Assembly (NCBI RefSeq): GCF_036192275.1
Contig: NZ_CP108088.1
Location: 7,922,001-7,986,000, forward strand
Reading direction: 5' to 3'
Source of the DNA: Streptomyces sp. NBC_00250
GTDB lineage: Bacteria; Actinomycetota; Actinomycetes; Streptomycetales; Streptomycetaceae
DNA length: 64,000 nt
In this document: positions 50,820-59,797 of the stretch, piece after piece
Position numbering within the stretch: the first letter of the stretch is position 1
Layout: each line of letters opens with the position of its first letter
Notes under the pieces: model-generated
Databases searched by the model: none
Told to the model about the DNA's origin: nothing
What the model saw: the letters and a program-made list of their open reading frames with translations, nothing else
Made by a program: the position numbers and the translations under genes

Positions 50820-51805
50820 CAGTACCTCACTCGCGGGTCGACGACGGCGTACAGGAGGTCGACGGCCAGGTTGGCGACGACGATGAAGGTGGCGGCGAGC
50901 AGCGTCACCCCGAGGATGACCGGCTGGTCCCCGGTCGACAGGGCGCCGTAGAAGAGCCGTCCTATGCCGGGCAGCCCGAAGATGGACTCGGTGATGACGG
51001 CGCCCGCGAGGAGCCCGCCGAGGTCCATCCCGAAGATCGTCAGGATCGGTGTCATCCCGGCGCGCAGACCGTGCTTGACGACCACGGTGCGGCGCGGCAG
51101 CCCCTTGGCGCGGGCGGTGCGGATGTACGGCTCCGCCATGGACTCGATCATCGAGTTCCGGCTCTGCCGCGCGTACATGGCGGCATAGAGGAGGGCGAGC
51201 GCCAGCCAGGGGAGCAGCAGGTTGGAGGCCCAGGAGAGGGGGTCGCTGCCGAAGGGCACGTACTGCGGGTAGGGGAGCAGGCCCGTGACCCGGATCAGCC
51301 CGTAGATGAGCATCACCGAGGTGAAGTAGACGGGGAGCGAGGCGGCGGCGACCGCGCCGACCATCAGGACGCGGTCGGTGAGCGTGTCCTTGCGGAGTGC
51401 GGCGGTGACGCCCGCGGAGAGGCCGAGGAGCAGCCAGATCGCGGCGGCGCCGACGGCCAGGGACGCGGAGACCGGCAGCCGGTCGACGAGGAGGTCCCAC
51501 ACGCCCTCGCTGTTCTCGTAGGAGTAACCGAGGCACGGGAAGTCGCAGCGCAGTGCGTACTGGCCGGTGCCCAGCGTGCGGCCGGTGAAGATGCCGGTGA
51601 CGAAGTCGGCGAACTGCCGCCACAGCGGGGCGTCCAGGCCCATGTTGGCGCGGATGGCCTCCAGGCGTTCGGTGCTGCACGACTTGCCGCAGGCCGCGGC
51701 GGCGGGGTCGGAGGGCAGGACGTAGAAGACGGCGAAGGTGACGGCGGCGATGGCGACGAGCACGCCGAGCACGCCGAGGAGGCGCCGGCCGAGGTAGAGG
51801 ATCAC
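50819..51805 (-). CDS. dppB: Peptide ABC importer permease DppB
   Basis: This 328-residue inner membrane permease has six predicted helices, an N-terminal [20 protein letters not shown] helix, a long extracellular segment with paired Cys (ACGKSC and RCDFPCLG), and the coupling motif [23 protein letters not shown] at 51805 overlaps the dppC stop (ATGA). Cys pairs in the outer loop are common in actinobacterial DppB. Confidence 0.93.
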   Translation of the reverse strand: MILYLGRRLLGVLGVLVAIAAVTFAVFYVLPSDPAAAACGKSCSTERLEAIRANMGLDAPLWRQFADFVTGIFTGRTLGTGQYALRCDFPCLGYSYENSEGVWDLLVDRLPVSASLAVGAAAIWLLLGLSAGVTAALRKDTLTDRVLMVGAVAAASLPVYFTSVMLIYGLIRVTGLLPYPQYVPFGSDPLSWASNLLLPWLALALLYAAMYARQSRNSMIESMAEPYIRTARAKGLPRRTVVVKHGLRAGMTPILTIFGMDLGGLLAGAVITESIFGLPGIGRLFYGALSTGDQPVILGVTLLAATFIVVANLAVDLLYAVVDPRVRY

Positions 51806-52779
51806 GCGCCGCCTCCCCTCGGGTCGAGGACGTCGCGCAGTGCGTCGCCGAGCAGGGTGAAGGCGAGCACGGTGAGGAAGAGACAGAGGCTCGGGACGGC
51901 GAAGTACATGGGGTCCGTCTCGTAGTAGGCGACGCTCTCGGCGATCATCTGGCCCCAGGAGGGCGTCGGCGGGCGGACGCCGACGCCGAGGTAGCTGAGG
52001 GCGGCCTCGGTGGCGATCATGCCGGGGACGATCAGCGTCGTGTACGCGATGACGGGCCCGGCGACGCCCGGGAGGATGTCGCGGACGAGGATGCGCAAGG
52101 GGCCGGAGCCGCCGACGCGGGCGGCGTCGACGTACTCGCGGTGCTTGAGCGAGAGGGTCTGGCCGCGGACGATCCGGGCGATGCCGGGCCAGCCGAAGAG
52201 GCCGATGACCGCGGTCATGAGGACGATCCGGTTGACGTCCCGGGCCACCGACATCATCGCGATCATGAAGATGAGGGAGGGGAAGGACATCGTGAGGTCC
52301 ATCAGCCGGGAGAGCGCGGTGTCGGTGCGGCCGCCGAAGTAGCCGGCGGCGATGCCGGCCGCCGTCCCCGCGACGACGACGATCGCCGTCGCGGAGAAGG
52401 CGATGAGCAGCGAGACCTGGGCGCCGTGCACGACCCGGGCGAACAGGTCGCGGCCGGTGACGGGTTCGACGCCGAGCCAGTGCTCCGCCGAGACGCCGCC
52501 GAGCGGCCCGATGGGCAGTCCGCCGAGGTATGGGTCGACGGCGCTCTTGTCGAACTCGTCAGGGCCCCAGCCGCCGAGCGCGCCGATCAGCGGGGCGGCC
52601 GCGGCGAGGAGAGCGAAGAAGGCGACCACGCCGAGGGAGAGGCGGGCGGCCGGGCGGCGGCGCAGTTCGGCACGGACGAGCTGCCAGGGGCCGTGGGCCG
52701 CGCGGGCGGGAGGTGGTGAGGCCGAGGTCACGGGGGACGGCCGGGTGGTCGGCACGGGGGACGGTGGAGTGGTGGTCAC
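51802..52779 (-). CDS. dppC: Peptide ABC importer permease DppC
   Basis: This 325-residue permease has an N-terminal Pro/Thr/Ser-rich tail, helix LSLGVVAFFALLAAAAPLI, the DppC-type loop LGVEPVTGRDLFARVVHGAQVSL, and coupling motif YVDAARVGGSGPLRILVRDI. GTG at 52779 lies 8 nt after the dppA stop with a TGAGG site overlapping it. It pairs with DppB to form the channel. Confidence 0.92.
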   Translation of the reverse strand: MTTTPPSPVPTTRPSPVTSASPPPARAAHGPWQLVRAELRRRPAARLSLGVVAFFALLAAAAPLIGALGGWGPDEFDKSAVDPYLGGLPIGPLGGVSAEHWLGVEPVTGRDLFARVVHGAQVSLLIAFSATAIVVVAGTAAGIAAGYFGGRTDTALSRLMDLTMSFPSLIFMIAMMSVARDVNRIVLMTAVIGLFGWPGIARIVRGQTLSLKHREYVDAARVGGSGPLRILVRDILPGVAGPVIAYTTLIVPGMIATEAALSYLGVGVRPPTPSWGQMIAESVAYYETDPMYFAVPSLCLFLTVLAFTLLGDALRDVLDPRGGGA

Positions 52780-52787
52780 GTTCGGCC

Positions 52788-54530
52788 TCAGTTCCCGCTC
52801 TTCGAGGGGTCCTTGAGGCCGACGGTGGCGTAGTCGAGCTGGCCGCCGAAGGAGGTGTGGCCGAAGGCGCCGGCGATGTTGGTGCCGATGAGGAGGGGCT
52901 TGCGCTCGACGACGACGGGCGCGGTGGGCGCCTTGGCGAGGATCTTTCCGTCGAGTTCCCGCCAGGCCTTGGCGGCCTGGGTGGCGTCTGCCATCGCCGC
53001 GATCTCGTCCATGCGCTTCATCGTTGCGTCGTCGCGGAAGAGCGAGTGGTTGCCGGAGTTGCCCTTCTCCTTGATGAAGCGGCCGTCGAACACGAACGGC
53101 AGGAACGTGGAGCCCGAGGGGTAGTCGGGGCACCAGCCGGTGTAGACGAGGTCGGTGCGGTTCTTGGTGTCGCCGATCGTGTCGTAGAAGGCGGAGGGGT
53201 CGACGGTCTCGATGGTGACCTTGATCCCGGCTCGGCCGAGGGACTGCTGGACGGCCTCGCCGACGGCCTTGTCGCCGTTGGAGACGGTGATGCGGGTGGT
53301 GAAGCCGTCCGCCTTGCCCGCCTCCTTGAGCAGCTCCTTCGCCTTGGGCACGTCGCCGGTGAGCGGGATGCCGAGGGTGTCGGGCTGCTTGCCGCCGAAG
53401 AGGAAGCCGGGCATGAGCGCGGTGGCCGGGTCGTTGAGGGCGGGTCCGCCGGAGGCGGTGAGGACGGCCTCGCGGTCCAGCGCGTACTGCACGGCTTGGC
53501 GGACCTTGACGTCGTCGAAGGGCGCGCGCCCGGTGTGCATCTGCACCATCTCGGTACAGCTGGTCGACTCGGCGAGGAGGCGGGCCTTGATGTCCGGCTT
53601 GGTGAGCACCTTGGGGGTGGACTCCGGGCGGAGCTTGTCCCAGGGGACGGCGGAGGCGTCGGGGCCGGTCGCGGCGATGAGCCGGTCGTCGATCTGGTTG
53701 GCCTTGAGGCCCATGGTGACGACGACCTTGTCCGGGTACGCCTTGCGCACCTGGTCGGTCTTCGGGTCCCAGTGGGTGTTGCGGACGAGGACCAGCTGCT
53801 TGTCGCGGGCGTAGGAGTCGATCTTGTACGGGCCCGAGGAGAAGGGCCGGTTGTCGTACTGCGGGCCCTTGTCCTGGGCCGGGGGCACGGGCGCGAAGGT
53901 GGGCAGCGTGGCGGCGAAGGGGAACTCGGCGAAGGGCGTGCGGAGTTCGAAGACGATCGTGCGGTCGTCGGGGGTCTTCACGGAGGCGAGGTGCTTGCCG
54001 CCCGCCGGGCCCTGGTAGCCCTCGGCGCCGGCGAGGTAGCGGGCCGCGTAGTCGGGGCCGCCGGGCAGGTCGGGGGAGAAGGACCGCTCCACGTTGTGCT
54101 TGATGTCCCGCGAGGTGATCGGCGTGCCGTCCTCGTACTTCAGTCCCGGCTTGAGCTTGAAGGTCCAGGTTCTGGCGCCGTCGGAGGAGGTGCCGAGGCT
54201 CTCCGCGAGGTCGGGGACCAGTTCGCCGCCCTTGGCGCCGGGTTCCGCCTTGTAGGTGACGAGGGTGCGGTAGAGCAGGCGGGTGCCGAAGTCCATGTCG
54301 CCCATCACCCAGTTGCGGGCCGGGTCGAGATGGGTGAAGTCCTGGTTGGACAGGACGGTGAGGGTGCCGCCCTTCTGCGGGGTGCCGCCGAGGACCGCCC
54401 CGGCGTTGGCGGCCGCGGGGTTCTTGCCGTTCCGGGCGCCCCCGGACGTGTCTCCGCCGGAGCAGCCGGTCGCGGCGAGGGCCAGGGTCGTCACCAGGGC
54501 CGTGGCCAGGGTGCGCGTGCGCTTGTTCAT
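52788..54530 (-). CDS. dppA: Peptide ABC importer substrate-binding lipoprotein DppA
   Basis: This 580-residue lipoprotein has a signal ending at LALAATGCSGG (lipobox Cys23) and the extended SBP family 5 fold: GGTLTVLSNQDFTHLDPAR, LVPDLAESLGTSSDGARTWTFKL, IDDRLIAATGPDASAV and YTGWCPDYPSGSTFLP. Family members bind di- to oligopeptides. It is the first gene of the operon, behind the shared 31-bp promoter/operator at 54587-54617 that also precedes the collagenase, which argues for collagen-derived peptides as ligands. Ligand preference cannot be read directly. Confidence 0.92.
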   Translation of the reverse strand: MNKRTRTLATALVTTLALAATGCSGGDTSGGARNGKNPAAANAGAVLGGTPQKGGTLTVLSNQDFTHLDPARNWVMGDMDFGTRLLYRTLVTYKAEPGAKGGELVPDLAESLGTSSDGARTWTFKLKPGLKYEDGTPITSRDIKHNVERSFSPDLPGGPDYAARYLAGAEGYQGPAGGKHLASVKTPDDRTIVFELRTPFAEFPFAATLPTFAPVPPAQDKGPQYDNRPFSSGPYKIDSYARDKQLVLVRNTHWDPKTDQVRKAYPDKVVVTMGLKANQIDDRLIAATGPDASAVPWDKLRPESTPKVLTKPDIKARLLAESTSCTEMVQMHTGRAPFDDVKVRQAVQYALDREAVLTASGGPALNDPATALMPGFLFGGKQPDTLGIPLTGDVPKAKELLKEAGKADGFTTRITVSNGDKAVGEAVQQSLGRAGIKVTIETVDPSAFYDTIGDTKNRTDLVYTGWCPDYPSGSTFLPFVFDGRFIKEKGNSGNHSLFRDDATMKRMDEIAAMADATQAAKAWRELDGKILAKAPTAPVVVERKPLLIGTNIAGAFGHTSFGGQLDYATVGLKDPSKSGN

Positions 54531-54586
54531 ACGGGGTCACTCCGGGGAGCAGTCGGACAGCGCCTGAGGCAGCTGGAATGTGACCG

Positions 54587-54617
54587 GTAACATAGTAATG
54601 TGAAATTGTACTGACAA
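54587..54617 (-). promoter_or_regulatory. dppA promoter with shared operator
   Basis: On the minus strand this reads TTGTCA, 17 bp, TATGTT, with CAGTACAATTTCACATTAC between and around them. It matches the collagenase promoter (44291-44321) at 30 of 31 positions, in the same orientation and at a similar distance (57 nt to the dppA ATG). Confidence 0.85.
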
Positions 54618-54700
54618 GGTGTCGGGTCGGCCGTTACCCATCCGTGTCCGGAAGGCGGTCGGGGGCGACAGGGGGTGGTCGGGGCCTTGGCAAGGCAAGT

Positions 54701-54719
54701 GCAATGTGAAATATTACTG
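54701..54719 (+). promoter_or_regulatory. Third operator copy at the dehydrogenase operon start
   Basis: On the minus strand this 19-mer reads CAGTAATATTTCACATTGC, sharing 15 of 19 positions with the collagenase and dppA operators (consensus CAGTNNNATTTCACATTNC). It ends three bases before the GTG start at 54722. A -10-like TATTAC (54712-54717) lies within it, so transcription may start at the GTG and be leaderless. Confidence 0.75.
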
Positions 54720-54721
54720 CC

Positions 54722-55879
54722 GTGCCCACGAGAGAAACCTCGGACGTCATCGTCATCGGCGCCGGCGTCGTCGGTGCCGCCTGCGCCTACTACGCGGCCC
54801 TCGCCGGCCTCTCCGTCACCGTCGTCGACCGAGGTTACGTCGCGGGCGGCACGACCGGAGCCGGTGAGGGCAACCTCCTGGTCTCCGACAAGGAACCCGG
54901 CCCCGAACTCGAACTCGCCCTCCTCTCCACCGCGCTGTGGACCGAACTCGCCGACAGGCTCCCGCCCGCCGTCGAGTACGAGGCCAAGGGCGGCTTGGTC
55001 GTCGCCTCCGGCGAGACGGGACTGCGCGCCCTGCGGGAGTTCGCGGCCCGCCAGGAGAAAGCGGGTGTCGTCACGCACGAGGTGCCCGGTGACCGGCTCC
55101 ACGACCTGGAGCCCCACCTCGCACCGGGCCTCACCGGCGGCGTCCACTACCCCCAGGACGCCCAGGTGATGCCCGCCCATGCCGCCGCGCAGCTCCTCCG
55201 AGCCGCCGGCGACCGGGTCCGCCTCGCGCCGGGCGAGGAGGTCACCGGCCTCCTCACCGGCGCGGGCGGAGCGGTCCGCGGCGTGCGGACCACCACCCGC
55301 GAACTCCACGCCCCGTACGTCGTGAACGCCGCGGGCACCTGGGGCGGCGCCCTCGCCGCCCTCGCCGGGGTCCACCTGCCCGTCCTGCCCCGCCGAGGCT
55401 TCGTCCTCGTCACCGAACCCCTGCCGCGCGTCGTCCGCCACAAGGTGTACGCCGCCGACTACGTGGCCGACGTGGCCAGCGGCTCCGCCGCCCTCCAGAC
55501 CTCGGCCGTCGTCGAGGGCACCCCTGCCGGACCCGTCCTCATCGGCGCCAGCCGCGAGCGCGTCGGCTTCGACCGGACGCTCTCCACCGAGGTCCTGCGC
55601 CGCCTCGCCGCCGGGGCCACCGCACTGTTCCCCGTACTCGGCACCGTACGGGCGATCCGGACCTACCCCGGCTTCCGCCCCTACCTGCCCGATCATCTGC
55701 CCGCCATCGGGCCCGACCCGCGGGTCCCCGGACTGTTGCACGCCTGCGGCCACGAAGGCGCCGGAATCGGGCTCGCGCCGGTGACGGGACGGATCGTCGC
55801 GGCCTGCATCACCGGCGACGAACCTCCCCTCGACCTCCACCCGTTCCGACCCGAGCGCTTCGACGCCACCGCACACTGA
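54722..55879 (+). CDS. FAD-dependent amine oxidoreductase, D-hydroxyproline dehydrogenase subunit
   Basis: This 385-residue DAO-family flavoprotein has the FAD motif VIVIGAGVVGAACAYYAALAGL, then GGTTGAGEGNLLVSDKEPG, LPVLPRRGFVLVTEP and LPAIGPDPRVPGLLHACGHEGAGIGLAPVTGR. With the following 2Fe-2S and NAD(P)/FAD proteins it matches the three-part hydroxyproline or opine dehydrogenases of hydroxyproline clusters, which oxidise cis-4-hydroxy-D-proline to Delta1-pyrroline-4-hydroxy-2-carboxylate. The start is GTG at 54722 with no Shine-Dalgarno and a promoter directly upstream, so it is probably leaderless. The next gene begins 32 nt later. Confidence 0.88.
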   Translation: MPTRETSDVIVIGAGVVGAACAYYAALAGLSVTVVDRGYVAGGTTGAGEGNLLVSDKEPGPELELALLSTALWTELADRLPPAVEYEAKGGLVVASGETGLRALREFAARQEKAGVVTHEVPGDRLHDLEPHLAPGLTGGVHYPQDAQVMPAHAAAQLLRAAGDRVRLAPGEEVTGLLTGAGGAVRGVRTTTRELHAPYVVNAAGTWGGALAALAGVHLPVLPRRGFVLVTEPLPRVVRHKVYAADYVADVASGSAALQTSAVVEGTPAGPVLIGASRERVGFDRTLSTEVLRRLAAGATALFPVLGTVRAIRTYPGFRPYLPDHLPAIGPDPRVPGLLHACGHEGAGIGLAPVTGRIVAACITGDEPPLDLHPFRPERFDATAH

Positions 55880-55911
55880 GGCGCGCACCCACCGTCACGA
55901 GAGGAGGGCCC

Positions 55912-56226
55912 GTGGCCCGCACCCCCATCGGCCTCGTCGGGGCACAGCCCGATCCGCCGTTCGAGATCACCTTCGACGGCCGGCCCGTCCCCGCCCTGCC
56001 CGGCCAGACCCTCGCCGCCGCCCTGTGGGGCGCGGGCATCCTGGCCTGGCGCACCACCCGGGACGGAGGGCGCCCGCGCGGCGCGTTCTGCGGCATCGGC
56101 CAGTGCTACGACTGCCTCGCCACCGTCAACGGAGAGCCCAACCGCCGCGCCTGTCTGGTCCCGGCCCGCCCCGGCGACGCGATCACCACCCAGGAAGGGC
56201 ACGGCCATGACCGCCTCGGCGTCTGA
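55912..56226 (+). CDS. Small 2Fe-2S subunit of the dehydrogenase
   Basis: This 104-residue protein has the plant-type ferredoxin Cys pattern CGIGQCYDC and a later Cys in RRACLVPARPGD, matching small (2Fe-2S)-binding subunits of proline, hydroxyproline and opine dehydrogenases (HcnA/SoxA-like). AGGAGG lies just before GTG at 55912. It overlaps the next gene by 20 bases. It should carry electrons between the two flavoprotein subunits. Confidence 0.9.
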   Translation: MARTPIGLVGAQPDPPFEITFDGRPVPALPGQTLAAALWGAGILAWRTTRDGGRPRGAFCGIGQCYDCLATVNGEPNRRACLVPARPGDAITTQEGHGHDRLGV

Positions 56227-57808
56227 ACCCGACGACGTGGCCGGGCCTCCCTCGGCGTCCGAACCGAAGGGCTCGGCCGGGACCGTCGCCGACTCCCTGC
56301 CCGACGCGGCTCGACGCTCGGACGTGTCGTACGACCTCGTGGTCGTCGGCGCGGGCTCCGCCGGACTCGCCGGAGCCGTCGCCGCCTCCGAACTCGGCCT
56401 CTCCGTCGCCCTGTTGGACTCATCGACCCAGCCCGGCGGGCAGTTCTACCGGCACCCGGCACCCACCCTGGGCGCGGTACGGCCCGAGGCCCTCCACCAT
56501 GACTGGTCCGCCTTCGCCGACCTGCGCCGACGCCTGGACGCGAGCGGCGTCGACCACCTGACCGGACATCATGTGTGGTCCGTCGCGAAGGAGACCGACG
56601 GAACATGGACGGCGCACGCGCTCACCGGCGCGGACGGAAGCGCGGACGCGCCCGTCCGGATCGGGGCGCGTGCCCTGCTGCTCGCCACCGGCGCCTACGA
56701 GCGCCAACTGCCCTTTCCCGGCTGGACCCTGCCCGGCGTCGTGGGCGCCGGGGGAGCGCAGGCCATGCTCAAGTCCGGGCTCGTACTGCCCGGCCGGCGC
56801 ATCGTCGTGGCCGGCAGCGGCCCGCTGCTGCTCGCCGTCGCCTCGTCGCTCGCCTCGGCCGGCGCACGGGTGCCGGCGGTGGTCGAGGCGGCGGGATACC
56901 TGCGGTACGGGCGCACCCCCCGCGCGCTCGTCACCAACCCGCGCAAGGCGGTCGAGGCCCTCGTCCACGCCGCCGCGCTGGCCCGTCACCGGGTGCCCGT
57001 ACGGCTCCGCAGCGCGGTGACCGAGGTGCACGGCACCGACCGGGTGGAGGCCGTCACGGTGAGCCGACTGGACCGCGACTGGCGGCCCGTACGGGGGACG
57101 GGCCGCCGGATCGCCTGCGACGCCCTCGCGGTCGGACACGGCCTCGTGCCCCAGATCGAGCTTGCCGTGGCGGTCGGCTGCAGCACCCGCGCGCTGCCCG
57201 ACGGCACCCTGGGGCTCGCCCTGGACGCACTCCAGGAGAGCTCGGTCCCCGGCCTGTGGGCCGCGGGCGAGACCGGAGGCGTCGGCGGTGCGGAACTCGC
57301 TCGCGCCGAGGGAGAGTTGGCTGGCCGGGCGATCGCCGCGCGGCTCCTCGGCCGCCGTACCGGAGTCGGCGCGACCGCCGGACTCCGGCGGCGCCGGGAC
57401 CGCATGCGCGCCTTCGCCGACGTCATGTCCGCCGCGCACGCCCCCGGCCCCGGCTGGACCGGGTGGCTGACCGACGACACGGACGTGTGCCGCTGCGAGG
57501 AGGTCCCGGCGGGCCGGGTCCGCGAGGCGGTCGCCGAGCTCGGCGCGCGAGACGCCCGGACCGTCAAACTCCTCACCCGGGCCGGCATGGGGTGGTGCCA
57601 GGGCCGGATGTGCGGCACCGCCGTGTCGTGCCTCGCCGCCGACGGAGCCACCCCTGAACCACCGTCCGAGCGACGTCCGTTCGCCGTTCCCGTCCCGCTG
57701 GCGGTGTTGGCCGCGCTCGACGGACCGCTGGACCCGACCCCCGCGTCCGACGGTCCGCCGGACCCGATCCCCGCGTCCGACGGTCCGACCGACCCAGTCC
57801 CTTCCTGA
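56207..57808 (+). CDS. NAD(P)/FAD-dependent subunit with BFD-like Fe-S domain
   Basis: This 533-residue flavoprotein has FAD motif VVVGAGSAGLAGAVAASELG, PGGQFYRHPAP, NAD(P) motif RRIVVAGSGPLLLAVASSL, and a C-terminal BFD-like 2Fe-2S domain with CRCEEV and GWCQGRMCG. It is the large alpha subunit of HcnB/OoxA-type dehydrogenases. Its first 40 residues (SEPDDVAGPPSASEPKGSAG) are an unusual low-complexity extension, and the last 30 consist of Asp-Gly-Pro-Pro repeats from a DNA tandem duplication. It works with the DAO and small subunits. Confidence 0.88.
   Translation: MTASASEPDDVAGPPSASEPKGSAGTVADSLPDAARRSDVSYDLVVVGAGSAGLAGAVAASELGLSVALLDSSTQPGGQFYRHPAPTLGAVRPEALHHDWSAFADLRRRLDASGVDHLTGHHVWSVAKETDGTWTAHALTGADGSADAPVRIGARALLLATGAYERQLPFPGWTLPGVVGAGGAQAMLKSGLVLPGRRIVVAGSGPLLLAVASSLASAGARVPAVVEAAGYLRYGRTPRALVTNPRKAVEALVHAAALARHRVPVRLRSAVTEVHGTDRVEAVTVSRLDRDWRPVRGTGRRIACDALAVGHGLVPQIELAVAVGCSTRALPDGTLGLALDALQESSVPGLWAAGETGGVGGAELARAEGELAGRAIAARLLGRRTGVGATAGLRRRRDRMRAFADVMSAAHAPGPGWTGWLTDDTDVCRCEEVPAGRVREAVAELGARDARTVKLLTRAGMGWCQGRMCGTAVSCLAADGATPEPPSERRPFAVPVPLAVLAALDGPLDPTPASDGPPDPIPASDGPTDPVPS
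57719..57805 (+). repeat. 30-bp in-frame tandem repeat at the gene end
   Basis: Units start at 57719 (GACGGACCGCTGGACCCGAC), 57749 and 57779; the third is shortened and ends at the stop. Each 30-bp unit encodes ten residues of the type DGPPDPIPAS, lengthening the C-terminal tail of the dehydrogenase subunit. Confidence 0.88.
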
Positions 57809-57838
57809 GACGTCACACACCATCGAAAGGTCGTCGAG

Positions 57839-58747
57839 ATGAACACCACCACCTGGACCACCGACCGCCCCTGGCGCGGCATCATGGTCGCCACCACCCT
57901 GCCGTTCAAGGAAGACCTCTCCGTCGACTACGACGCCTACGCCGAGCACGTGGCCTGGCTGATCGCCAACGGCTGTGACGGCGTCGTCCCGAACGGCTCC
58001 CTCGGCGAGTACCAGACCCTCACCGCCGACGAGCGCGCCCGGGTCGTCCGCACCGCCGTCGAGGCCGCGGGCGACGGCGCGCGGGTCATGCCGGGTGTCG
58101 CCGCCTACGGCAGCGCCGAGTCCCGCCGCTGGGCCGAGCAGGCCGCCGAGGCCGGCTGCGGCTCCGTCCTGCTCCTGCCGCCCAACGCGTACCGCGCCGA
58201 CGAGCGTTCCGTGATCGCCCACTACGCGGAGGTGGCCGGGGTCGGCATCCCGGTCGTCGCGTACAACAACCCCATCGACACCAAGGTCGACCTCGTCCCG
58301 AGCCTGCTGGCGAAGCTGCACGCCGACGGCAGCATCGTCGCCGTCAAGGAGTTCAGCGGCGACGTCCGCAGGGCCTACGAGATCGCCGAACTCGCCCCGG
58401 AACTCGACCTGCTCATCGGCGCCGACGACGTCCTCCTGGAGCTGGCCCTGGCCGGTGCGGTCGGCTGGATCGCCGGCTACCCCAACGCCCTCCCCGCGAG
58501 CTGCGCCGAGCTGTACCGCGCCGCCGTGGCGGGCGACCTGGCCACCGCCCGGCCGCTCTACTCCTCCCTGCACTCCCTGCTGCGCTGGGACTCCAAGGTC
58601 GAGTTCGTCCAGTGCATCAAGCTCTCCATGGACATCGCCGGGAGGCGCGGCGGCCCCACCCGCCCCCCGCGCCTCCCCCTCACCGGTGCGACCGAGACCG
58701 CCGTGCGTACCGCCACGGAGAAGGCCGTGGCCGACGGCCACCGCTGA
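57839..58747 (+). CDS. DHDPS/NAL-family enzyme, likely hydroxyproline-pathway deaminase
   Basis: This 302-residue (beta/alpha)8 aldolase-family protein has the Schiff-base Lys170 in AVKEFSGD and Tyr142 in AYNNP, plus PNGSLGEYQTLTADER. In hydroxyproline clusters this family acts as Delta1-pyrroline-4-hydroxy-2-carboxylate deaminase, giving 2-oxoglutarate semialdehyde. Dihydrodipicolinate synthase function is unlikely here because it sits between the D-hydroxyproline dehydrogenase and epimerase genes. GAAAGG precedes the ATG at 57839. The next gene starts 45 nt later. Confidence 0.9.
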   Translation: MNTTTWTTDRPWRGIMVATTLPFKEDLSVDYDAYAEHVAWLIANGCDGVVPNGSLGEYQTLTADERARVVRTAVEAAGDGARVMPGVAAYGSAESRRWAEQAAEAGCGSVLLLPPNAYRADERSVIAHYAEVAGVGIPVVAYNNPIDTKVDLVPSLLAKLHADGSIVAVKEFSGDVRRAYEIAELAPELDLLIGADDVLLELALAGAVGWIAGYPNALPASCAELYRAAVAGDLATARPLYSSLHSLLRWDSKVEFVQCIKLSMDIAGRRGGPTRPPRLPLTGATETAVRTATEKAVADGHR

Positions 58748-58792
58748 CCGGACCCACCGACCGGACTCACCGACCGGACCGAAAGGAACTCC

Positions 58793-59797
58793 GTGCGTAC
58801 GCGTCATGTCTTCCACGCAGTCGACTCCCACACCGAGGGAATGCCCACCCGGGTCATCACCGGAGGTGTGGGCGTGATCCCCGGGGCCACCATGGCCGAG
58901 CGCAGGCTCCACTTCATCGAGCACCTCGACCACCTCAGGACGCTCCTCATGTTCGAGCCGCGCGGGCACGCGGCGATGAGCGGCGCCATCCTCCAGCCGC
59001 CCACCCGCCCCGACGCCGACTACGGAGTCCTCTACATCGAGGTGTCGGGCCTCCTGCCGATGTGCGGCCACGGCACCATCGGCGTCGCCACCGTCCTCGT
59101 CGAGACCGGGATGGTGCCCGTCGTCGAACCGGTCACCACCGTCCGCCTGGACACCCCCGCGGGTCTCGTCTCCGTCGACGTCCAGGTGGAGGACGGCGCG
59201 GCGACGTCCGCCACCTTCACCAACGTGCCCGCCTTCTGCGTGGGCCTGGACCGCGCGGTGGACGTCCCCGGATTCGGCAAGGTCACCTACGACCTCGCCT
59301 TCGGCGGCAACTTCTACGCCTTCGTCTCCCTCGACGACCTCGGGCTGCCGTTCGACCGCGACCGCAAGGACGACCTCCTCGCCGCCGGACTCGCGATCAT
59401 GGACGCGATCAACGCCTCCCCGGACCGACCCGTGCACCCCAGTCAGCCCGAGATCGCCGGACTCAAACACGTCTACCTCACGGCGCCCGGCTCCGACGCC
59501 GCACACTCGCGGCACGCGATGGCCATCCACCCCGGCTGGTTCGACCGTTCCCCGTGCGGCACCGGGACCAGCGCACGCATGGCGCAACTCCACGCACGGG
59601 GCGAACTCCCCCTCGACCGCGACTTCGTCAACGAGTCCTTCATCGGCACCCGGTTCACCGGCCGGCTCACCGCCGGGACGGAGGTCGGCGGCCTGCCCGC
59701 CGTCGTCCCCACCGTCACCGGCCGCGCCTGGATCACCGGCACCGCCCAGTACTTCCTCGACCCGGACGACCCCTTCCCCGGAGGCTTCCTCCTGTGA
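58793..59797 (+). CDS. 4-hydroxyproline 2-epimerase
   Basis: This 334-residue proline racemase superfamily enzyme has catalytic Cys91 in LLPMCGHGTIGVAT and Cys255 in DRSPCGTGTSARMAQ. The MCGHGT and SPCGTGTSA pair and length match 4-hydroxyproline epimerases, which interconvert trans-4-hydroxy-L-proline and cis-4-hydroxy-D-proline as the first step of the pathway. GTG at 58793 follows GAAAGGA. It overlaps the aldehyde dehydrogenase gene by four bases. Proline racemase activity is the alternative. Confidence 0.92.
   Translation: MRTRHVFHAVDSHTEGMPTRVITGGVGVIPGATMAERRLHFIEHLDHLRTLLMFEPRGHAAMSGAILQPPTRPDADYGVLYIEVSGLLPMCGHGTIGVATVLVETGMVPVVEPVTTVRLDTPAGLVSVDVQVEDGAATSATFTNVPAFCVGLDRAVDVPGFGKVTYDLAFGGNFYAFVSLDDLGLPFDRDRKDDLLAAGLAIMDAINASPDRPVHPSQPEIAGLKHVYLTAPGSDAAHSRHAMAIHPGWFDRSPCGTGTSARMAQLHARGELPLDRDFVNESFIGTRFTGRLTAGTEVGGLPAVVPTVTGRAWITGTAQYFLDPDDPFPGGFLL

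Noticed and set aside
48835..54530. Nickel or opine importer for the five-gene ABC operon
   Set aside because: The binding protein and context favour peptides; the promoter shared with the collagenase supports peptide uptake.
57839..58747. Dihydrodipicolinate synthase of lysine biosynthesis
   Set aside because: The fold matches, but the operon context (hydroxyproline epimerase, D-hydroxyproline dehydrogenase, semialdehyde dehydrogenase) fits the pathway deaminase much better.
56420..59593. 1057-codon minus-strand frame in the hydroxyproline operon
   Set aside because: Antisense to three well-supported genes; no protein family signal.
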